Source: Isoetes engelmannii (Eukaryota; Streptophyta; Lycopodiopsida; Isoetales; Isoetaceae). From it: 29,040 nucleotides of DNA. A program made the translations under genes and the position numbers. The notes under the pieces were generated by a model. That model searched no databases. It saw only the letters and a program-made list of their open reading frames with translations, and had not been told where the DNA came from. Numbering within the stretch: the stretch's first letter is position 1; each line of letters opens with the position of its first letter. Below, one piece after another: positions 20,116 through 29,040 of the stretch. The stretch covers positions 1-29,040 of the forward strand of contig JAANSK020025577.1 in NCBI GenBank assembly GCA_011763485.2. Direction: 5' to 3'.

Positions 20116-20576
20116 ATGGCTTCAACAACGGTCTTAGTAGCAGCCATGTTGATCGCGTTAATCTTCGCCTCCCCTGCCAATGCCGCACGACACCTCCGTA
20201 GCGACCTTGTCGTCCAAGGAAGGGTCGTCTGCTACCAACAAACAACTTCAAATCTCACTGGATTATTTGGTAAGTAACCCTAATCTGGATTACCTTCTTT
20301 TTTCTAAGCACTTAAGTTGGTCTATTGCTAGGTGTTACTGTGGAGATTAAGGGTCCATTTACTGCCAAACATCAAGGTTCCACTGATCATAATGGACATT
20401 ACAAAATCAACCTTGGATCCTATAATAATGTTCAGTTATATCGAGCTTTCGTTGTTGTATTTTACTTGCCTTTTGATTGTAATGTTCTTGCCATCCCTAA
20501 TGGTGGAGCACTTTCACTCTTTGGCCTCAAGAACAATACTTATCAAGCTGTTGTTGCTCCTTTTGTCTACATGTAA
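20116..20576 (+). CDS. Small secreted Ole e 1-like protein, 2 exons
   Basis: Exons are 20116-20269 and 20332-20576, joined by a 62-bp GT-AG intron (TTTG|GTAAGT and GCTAG|GTG) in phase 1, giving 132 residues and a TAA stop. Residues 1-24 form a signal peptide (MASTTVLVAAMLIALIF then ASPANA, cleavage likely after it). The mature part starts near RHLRSD and reads VQGRVVCYQQTTSN, GVTVEIKGP, then STDHNGHYKINL. That is the G-V-x-C, V-x-V, G-x-Y-x-I layout of the Pollen_Ole_e_I/extensin-like beta fold of secreted cell-wall proteins. It is shorter than many members and has only two cysteines in the mature part, so the usual disulphide pattern is reduced. Two NNT/NLT glycosylation sites are possible. 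The ATG chosen has a good signal peptide directly after it. A longer in-frame extension upstream lacks an ATG with this property. Confidence 0.72.
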
Positions 20577-20889
20577 TAATGCAATCCCGCTTTAAGAACA
20601 TACTCTTTGCTATATGTAACTCTACGACATATAATTTCCTGTGCAAAATATAATTTTCTGTGTTCCAGTTTGCACATGTGGCCTCTGAACCACTAGTTGG
20701 ATTACCTTTAGTTATGTGTATTGTTATTTTCTTTAAATTGTATTTAAGTTGTTTACTTTCGGTTCGAGCTATATGCCCATTGTTCTGACGGGGCATTGCC
20801 CCATATTAATTCGAGCTTAGTGCCCTTGCTTTGTGTCGTGTGGCCCTTGGGATCTATCTATCTATCTATCTAATTGTTGGAGACCATTT
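20577..20889 (+). other. 3' UTR and spacer with (CTAT)n
   Basis: Non-coding downstream sequence of the Ole e 1-like gene, T-rich. A TCTA tetramer microsatellite runs at about 20854-20872. GTTTACTTTCGGTTCGAGC near 20750 and ATTAATTCGAGC near 20805 form a small imperfect repeat. Confidence 0.5.
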
Positions 20890-21410
20890 GAAATTAGGTC
20901 TAAATTGGAGAATTTGGCTAGTCAAGGATGGGATCATATACTTAAAACATTAGAATATAAAAGTCACCACTTGAAAATTAGGCCTAAGGCCAGATTTCCA
21001 CTAGCGGCTGTGGCACTTCAAATATTACAAGTGAACCAACTGTATATTTACACATCATAGCAGCGGCACATGCTATCTTTCCACCAAGCCCGGTAGATGC
21101 TTAGCTGGCATTATTTTGATGTTGCCACTGATTTTTCATTCTACCGGACAATAATTGCCAGGTAGAAGCATTATTCAAATGGCAATAGAACAAAGAAAGC
21201 TAAAAATAGCTAACATTGTTGTGCATTGCCGCTAATGGAAGGTTTTTGAGTCAAAATGCCGGCAATTCCAGATTTTGTTGATGTTACCGCCTAAAAACTA
21301 ATAGATCACGTTATTTTTCAACCTACCGCTACTGGAAATCCGGCCTAAACTACAAGACTTGGCTAATCAATGATGGAATCAAGTATTTGAATCAAGTTTG
21401 CCAAAATAAA
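20890..21410 (+). repeat. 83-bp tandem repeat interrupted by a MITE
   Basis: Unit 1 starts at 20890 with GAAATTAGGTCTAA. Unit 2 starts at 20973 with GAAAATTAGGCCTAA, is interrupted at 20987 and resumes at 21346 with TAAACTACAAGACTTGGCTA. In unit 1 the same TAA is followed by ATTGGAGAATTTGGCTAGTC. AAGGATGGGATCATATACTT in unit 1 matches AATGATGGAATCAAGTATTT in unit 2. Confidence 0.8.
20988..21345. mobile_element. Tourist/PIF-Harbinger-like MITE, 358 bp
   Basis: The left terminus GGCCAGATTTCCACTAGCGG is matched in inverse at the right (GGCCGGATTTCCAGTAGCGG) with two mismatches. TAA lies on both sides (20985-20987 and 21346-21348), which fits the three-base TAA/TTA duplication of PIF/Harbinger elements. 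There is no coding capacity. Removing the element and one TAA restores the second unit of the flanking 83-bp tandem repeat, which supports the borders. Confidence 0.85.
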
Positions 21411-21862
21411 ATCTTGTGCAAGGGAATCATCGAGAAATAGGAAAAAAAAAAATAGAATTTTTACATGGCTGAAGCTAACTGTACCAGAACTCAAATACAC
21501 AAGATGACAGAACACTTAACTTGCTGATGGAACAACTTTCTAAATACAATTAAATATTTTGAGTGTTGTACACATGAAATTTCTCTATTTTTTGAACTTG
21601 CACCTCCACTAAATCAGGTTGACCAATGCACATTCGACACGAAGAAACCTGAATTAAAAGCTTGACAGGCAGCAAGGTTAGCTTTAAGCATTTGGTCCTT
21701 AGACATGTTAAAATAATCATTTGGATGGTAAGGAACAAAATCAGATGGCATGCTATTGGACTTCATGGCCTGGCAATATTTTCCCCCAGGCAAATACAAC
21801 CAGCTTCCTTTTTCCTAGACTTGACCTTCTCTAGTACTGTAGACTGACCTCCTTTAGTAATG
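21411..21862 (-). other. Probable 3' UTR of MSI1
   Basis: This is the sequence directly downstream of the MSI1 stop on the minus strand. It is AT-rich, with a poly-A run near 21440. A minus-strand open frame of about 50 codons from an ATG lies here, but it has no recognisable homology. Confidence 0.45.
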
Positions 21863-24640
<2,778 letters not shown>

Positions 24641-24649
24641 CTGTGCTTG

Positions 24650-24732
24650 TTGTTTCTCTTTGTACATGTCCCATAGGCCAATTGATCTACGTAGAAGATA
24701 AAAATATTATTTTATTCTATTCTATTCTTCTC
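24650..24732 (+). mobile_element. LINE 3' end, copy 3 (short)
   Basis: CTCTTTGT...GTCCCATAGGCCAATTGATCT, then CGTAGAAGATAAAAATATT and an (ATTCT)n tail match the 3' end of copy 1 (14394-14470 in inverse) and copy 2 (27127-27180). Only the terminal region is kept, as expected of a strongly 5'-truncated LINE or a SINE sharing its tail. Confidence 0.7.
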
Positions 24733-24742
24733 CCATCCCCCC

Positions 24743-24849
24743 TTCAATAGCCCACTTTTTTGCCCTTTAATAACCCACCTTTGCCCTTCAATGGCCCACT
24801 TTTTATCCTTTAAAAAGTCCACGTTTGCCTTTTAATAGCCCACTTTAAG
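24743..24849 (+). repeat. Degenerate 20-23-bp tandem repeat, five units
   Basis: Units at 24743, 24766, 24787, 24809 and 24830 follow the pattern TTYAATAGCCCACTTTTGCCC with changes. It begins ten bases after the LINE tail. The core resembles the repeat at 3875-3922. Confidence 0.75.
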
Positions 24850-25540
24850 AACTATCAGAATTTGATAAAATGCATTTTGTGGTCTATTGGGGTCATAAAG
24901 CCCACAGAACTTAAAATCTTTGTAGCAAGCTTCCAATTTGTTGAAACTACTCGTGTCTAGTATCAAACGAAAGCTAAAGACCTAAATTTCATTGCGGTAT
25001 GTTAAAAAGGGGAGTTAGAAAGAGTTTAATCCATCGTGATATAATTTTTTTCCTTAAGTGGGCGCTTCATGGGCACCCTCCCCTACCCTTTTTTTTTTTT
25101 TATTCCATTGAGCGGCAGTGCCAGTTAGCAAAATAAATCTCTATGTGGCATATATCTAAGGCGCTACTGAGTACGTGGTGGAAACCCAACAACTGCTAAT
25201 TATCCATATTGAAAAGCTCGGGGGAAGGGGGGGGGGGGAGAGGATCTTTGCCATTTTAATAGAGAGTTTGGAAGTTGAGTTGCAGCCTTTTGGAGTGTTT
25301 TAGTTTCAAAGTTAGCATTTTAGGAATTGCCAACACTGTCAAGTTGAATCACAGAGAGGTGCCAGTTAAGGCATGCCGTCTCAGGATTGGCTTTGAGCAA
25401 ACTTGCAAGCCCTCAACTTCTATAGTCAAATCTGGCCCTTAGGGCGGAATCACAGCTCTGAATTGAGAAGGAATTAAAACAACAACCCTTCCAGTAGTAA
25501 CATGCCATGTCGCATATTCGTCTCCTCCCTACCACACTAT
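24850..25540. other. Gene-free AT-rich spacer
   Basis: No coding signal. It contains a poly-T run near 25090-25102 and a G-run near 25221-25241. AAGTGGGCGCTTCATGGGCAC (about 25057) loosely recalls AATGGACGCTTCAGGGACAC near 3950, so a dispersed repeat is possible. Confidence 0.4.
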
Positions 25541-25589
25541 GGATGCCATAAACCTGCTTAGCAGAAGACATCTTGGGAGGTCGCCAAAC

Positions 25590-25700
25590 TTTTGTCCCGG
25601 GTGAGCTATTACGCTGTCTTCGAAGGATGGCTGCTTCCAAGCCCACCTCCTGGTTGTCATCGCTTAATCACTTCCTTTTCCACCAGCTGAGGTCAAGCTT
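25590..25700 (-). pseudogene. Fragment of organelle-type large-subunit rRNA
   Basis: Read on the minus strand, GACAACCAGGAGG, GGCTTGGAAGCAGCCATCCT and AGCGTAATAGCTCAC match the GTPase-associated region (helices 42-44, domain II) of bacterial-type 23S rRNA. The E. coli counterpart reads GACAGCCAGGATG, GGCTTAGAAGCAGCCATCAT and AGCGTAATAGCTCAC. Nuclear 25S rRNA differs here (GGAAGTCGGAATCC, GTGTAACAACTCACC), so the source is a mitochondrial or plastid LSU gene. Mitochondrial is likelier, by memory of the CATCCTT form. Upstream on that strand, GGTGGAAAAGGAAGTG also fits. Similarity fades after CTCACC. It is a short nuclear insert of organelle DNA, not a working rRNA. Confidence 0.8.
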
Positions 25701-26100
25701 GAGTTGCGAAGCTGTGATTCGCTTCTCTCATTGTTTTGCAATCCACTTCTATCTCTGATTTGCCCTAGGGATGACCTAGCTTGTAGAAGTTATGTCTTAT
25801 GCGTGCAAAGGCTTAAAACAAACCCCTCTTTATACACATATTCTTGTAACAAACTCCTTTCCATAAGGTCTTATAAAAATTTAGACCCATGCCATACTTA
25901 TAGCAGTCGTGGTAAACATACGCCTCCTGCAAAAATACTTTTTAATATATACTAGTTTAGCAATATTTTTAATATTGTAGAACTCAAATTCGATAACTCT
26001 CTTTGTATCTAAACCTTTGGTCTAGTGTTAACACTAATCTTAGAACAAAGAAGCCTCAAATTCGAGGCCATTCAGAATCTTGTGCAGTGTAAGGTGATTG
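25701..26100. other. Gene-free spacer
   Basis: AT-rich, with no coding or repeat feature I can name. Confidence 0.4.
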
Positions 26101-26336
26101 GGGGAAGGACCTAAGAAACAATGTTGGTGTGGTGTGTGCATCATATGTCTAATCGGTTGTTGTCATTGTCACACGACATAAAAATTGCTTCTTCTTGCAT
26201 TCACATATTAAACGAGTCGGGGAAGGACCTAAGAAACAATGTTGGTGTGGTGTGTGCATCATATGTCTAATCGGTTGTTGTCATTGTTAAACGACATAAA
26301 AATTGCTTCTTCTTGCATTCACATATTAAATGAGTC
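26101..26336 (+). repeat. 118-bp tandem duplication, nearly identical
   Basis: The units 26101-26218 and 26219-26336 both begin GGGGAAGGACCTAAGAAACA. They differ only at a few bases (GTCACACGAC against GTTAAACGAC, and AAACGAGTC against AAATGAGTC). It is a recent duplication in non-coding DNA. Confidence 0.95.
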
Positions 26337-26439
26337 CCCTCACGACTGTAATGCACTACCATATTTTTGTATTCCATATATGTATGCCCATAATAAACCC
26401 CCTGAAGATCACTTAATGGAGCTGTATAGTTAAAACCCC

Positions 26440-27190
26440 GGTGATAAGGCAGCATGCTGGAAGGAGAAAAAGCTAACTAGTTCTCCAGACGGAATGTGTA
26501 GAAGCACAGGTGCATACAGATAGAAACCGAGGAGGATCATAATTACTTGAGGCAGTATCTCGATGCATGCTTCCTCGATAAGCTTTGGGATGTTGGGGCT
26601 TTGGAACATGTAAAAATTGCACATTACAAGAGCCAAATCAATCCTACGCTTGAGTGGGGTCCACAAGAGTATCTGCGGGCAGATTTACCTCTGGAGAGCG
26701 CAGACTCATTGCGGCCATTCGCGAAGGTGCTCACTGCCTCTAAATAGAAACAGGTAGATGGACCGAGAAGCACGAAAGTGCAGGCTATGTCAGTATTACC
26801 AGTTGGGAGTTATTAAGGACAAGGGCCACACTCTTCAACACTGTCCAGCATTTGGACCTATCAGGGCACGCTACGTTGAGTTGATCCTACCTAACCAATT
26901 GCTCCATGTGATGCTACATACGGTTTTAATATGGATACTAAGATCATATCTCCAGGAGGTGATGGATATATGCATCAGTTGTGTCCTCCAACACTTCATT
27001 GATACGTATCACTGTACAAGAATTGTCAGCACGCTTATTACAGCTAACGTTTTTCCCTCGATAGCCCTTCGAGGCGCGGCGGAGGGGGAGGGGGGAGAGG
27101 GTAGTCATGGGCAGTAATACGTTTGTTGCACTCTCACTTTGTTTGGGTCCCATAGTTCTATTGGTCTCCGTGGACGATAAAAACGATCCA
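26440..27190 (+). mobile_element. LINE 3' fragment, copy 2
   Basis: The plus strand encodes YLDACFLDKLWDVGALEHVK, HYKSQINPTLEWGPQEYL, then MDREARKCRLCQYYQLGVIK with DKGHTLQHCPAFGPIRARY, the same C-terminal reverse-transcriptase zinc-knuckle region as copy 1. It then has the shared 3' end (TTTGTTTGGGTCCCATAG...TTGGTCTCCGTGGACGATAAAAA). Frames are broken by several stops and shifts, for example a stop at 26745 before the knuckle. The (ATTCT)n tail is absent or eroded. Similarity to copy 1 starts near GCAGCATGCTGGAAGGA (26450). Confidence 0.75.
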
Positions 27191-28960
27191 ACCCAATTCA
27201 ATTCTTTACGATAAGGGCTTCTTGCACGTTACAATCCCCTGGCCAAGAAGCAGAAGTAGAGTTTTTGGTTGTTTGGTGGTCACTTTTAGGGCTACAGATT
27301 GGCCAAGAATGAATTTTCTATGTCTTAAACGGGGGTGGAGATGCCTAAGAAATTGGTTTTAAACTTGAATCTAAAAATGAGCCGCGTTATATAAATATAT
27401 AATAAAACAGTCAAAATGGACTTGAAGAACCCTATAAATTGTGGAAGTTTTAGATCCTATAAAATGCTTCAAATTTAGCCTGATTGAAATCGCTCTAAAA
27501 ACTGTAGCGGAGCATCTATTTCAAGATCTACGATTATAAATTGCCGGATTTATCATGAAGAAGCTGATATAGTATGCTAATTTGTTTAATGTACTATTTA
27601 TGGTGCTAGAGGGAGTGGACTTACATGAAACAATCTTTATTGCCTTTATTGGATAAGATCGAGTGAGAAAGCCATCCAATGATGTGGGAGATAGATTGGG
27701 GAAATTCGATGACGTGGGTGTCAAGAACCAGCGACTAGGGCAGTTCCAGAGATAGGCCGATGTCCCTGTTCTCCAGATCCGACACTGTTGCTGTTGTCTA
27801 GATTCTTTTTAACGTGGCAATTTGCTCTTCTACTTCTCATTGAGGCATTATGTTTCTTGCCTGGATGTCGAATTTCTTTTTCTGGCAAGCAAAAGCACAT
27901 CGAAAAGGCAGATCTAGATAGTGTTACAGTTCCAGTTTCTTGTAGTTTCAAATTTTAATTACTAGGCTCTTTCACATCTGGTCTTTTTTCCCTTTCGCTC
28001 GCTCTTTCTCTCTAGCGCATAATTTTTGGGAAAGAATAGAGTGATTTGATCTAAGATCCACAAGTTCATTAATAATATATGGGACCGTTTGAGATGCCTT
28101 AGACCAGTGATGCCAACAGTGAACTTATATCCTATGCATACATTGATACTAAATAATAAGCAATTTGAAAGTATTGTTTACCTCATGCTCTTTTTAAATA
28201 GCTCTCTAACTTGTCACCCCTGTATCACATCTATCTCCATGCACTTTACTGGCATATATACGCTAAAAAAATCTGTGGGTCCACTCAGGAACACTACTTC
28301 CATGGGTTTAACATCAATCCATCCCATTCACTCCATAGCAACCAAGGGGGGTTCATAGTGGCAAACCATACATGACTAGTGAATGACCTTTAGGAGATTT
28401 TTTTGACATCGAAACATATATACTCATACATTAAATATAATTTTTTTTCTTTCATTTATACCATACCAAGTATGGGAGGGGCTCTTTGATCTTCCAATGT
28501 CAGAAGGATCTTGTACCCTTAGTCTTTATATTTGTACATAGGAAACAAGTACTTGAATGGGAGGGGTATATTTATTGCTGACAAAAATGCATGTATAAGT
28601 ATGGCAGGGCTTCAACATTTATGAGATTATGGGATCTTATGGGAGGGGGTTTTCTACAGGGAAAAGTGTATATAGGGGGGTTTCTTCTGACCCTGTGCAC
28701 GCAGATGACGTATCTCCTATAGCTTAGATTCATCCCCTGGGGATAGCAACACTTTGAAAACCAACTTCACAAAAGGTGCATGTCACTTACTGACATATTA
28801 TGTAGGGCACAGGCTTAATCAATGAAAATACCTGGTACCGAAGACACCTTGCTTCTTAGGGATTATTGAGAACACGTCCTTCCAATGTCATCTTTGCTGA
28901 AAAAAATCTCAAAAAAGATTATTAGCATCATGCCGCTGCTGCAACTTATGTCCAAGATCC
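27191..28960. other. Gene-free AT-rich DNA
   Basis: Only short open frames with no coding character. No repeat structure is clear apart from homopolymer runs. Confidence 0.45.
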
Positions 28961-28980
28961 ACTTACTGTCACAATTTAAG

Positions 28981-29040
28981 GGTCTGACCGGGACTTGAAC
29001 CCACTACCTCTGGAGTGGTAGCTGTGCATCCTTACCAAAA
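28981..29040 (-). other. tRNA-like B-box sequence at window edge (possible SINE head)
   Basis: On the minus strand GGTTCAAGTCC matches the pol III B box (GGTTCRANNCC), and ATGCACAGCTAC upstream is a weak A box. The A-to-B spacing is too short for a complete tRNA, and the T-stem (GTGGG with CCCGG) has mismatches, so this is at most a tRNA-derived SINE or tRNA relic. It runs to the end of the window. Confidence 0.35.

Noticed and set aside
21614-21799. Minus-strand frame of about 61 codons just downstream of MSI1
   Set aside because: It lies in the probable 3' UTR, starts well only at an internal ATG and resembles nothing known.
25413-25646. Minus-strand frame of 77 codons
   Set aside because: Its N-terminal part is read through the organelle rRNA fragment, so it is not a protein gene.
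26101-26336. Two repeats with a constant period, considered as a CRISPR-like array
   Set aside because: Only two contiguous units without spacers in a plant-type genome; a simple tandem duplication.

Overview
The window looks like nuclear DNA from a land plant. Three host genes have short GT-AG introns, and two of them are plant-type (an HIZ2/ZC3H13-like protein and a 424-codon MSI1). The AT-rich intergenic DNA is full of decayed transposons. My guess is a non-flowering plant of fern or lycophyte grade, judged only from how the MSI1 protein differs from angiosperm MSI1 as I remember it. The species cannot be fixed from the sequence.

Layout. 1-4629 is gene-free repeat DNA bounded by two related Helitron-like 3' ends (110-139 and 4602-4629). 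4630-6580 is a decayed hAT-type transposase with a TTF zinc finger. 7483-12133 (+) is a five-exon gene for a 1315-residue, highly charged RS/RE-rich protein. I read it as the plant ZC3H13 counterpart HIZ2, a subunit of the m6A RNA methyltransferase complex. 12.80-16.16 kb is a composite element with long terminal inverted repeats. It holds a LINE 3' fragment, a tRNA-like T-arm and a nested foldback of about 300 bp. 16.48-16.83 kb carries a fresh 120-bp tandem duplication. 16.83-20.1 kb is gene-poor but has two perfect hairpins. 20116-20576 (+) is a two-exon gene for a small secreted Ole e 1-like protein. 20988-21345 is a Tourist/Harbinger-like MITE sitting in a tandem repeat. 21863-24412 (-) is an intact six-exon MSI1 gene. 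24.6-29.04 kb is again gene-free, with two more copies of the LINE 3' end, a fragment of organelle-type large-subunit rRNA, a fresh 118-bp tandem duplication and a tRNA-like B box at the right edge.

The host genes are not an operon and share no evident pathway. MSI1 (chromatin assembly, PRC2) and HIZ2 (m6A writing) are both nuclear housekeeping regulators, while the Ole e 1-like protein is secreted. I found no new multi-gene system. The main interest is structural: young tandem duplications with 118-120 bp periods, perfect hairpins, nested insertions whose original target can be read, and a family of short LINE 3' ends.
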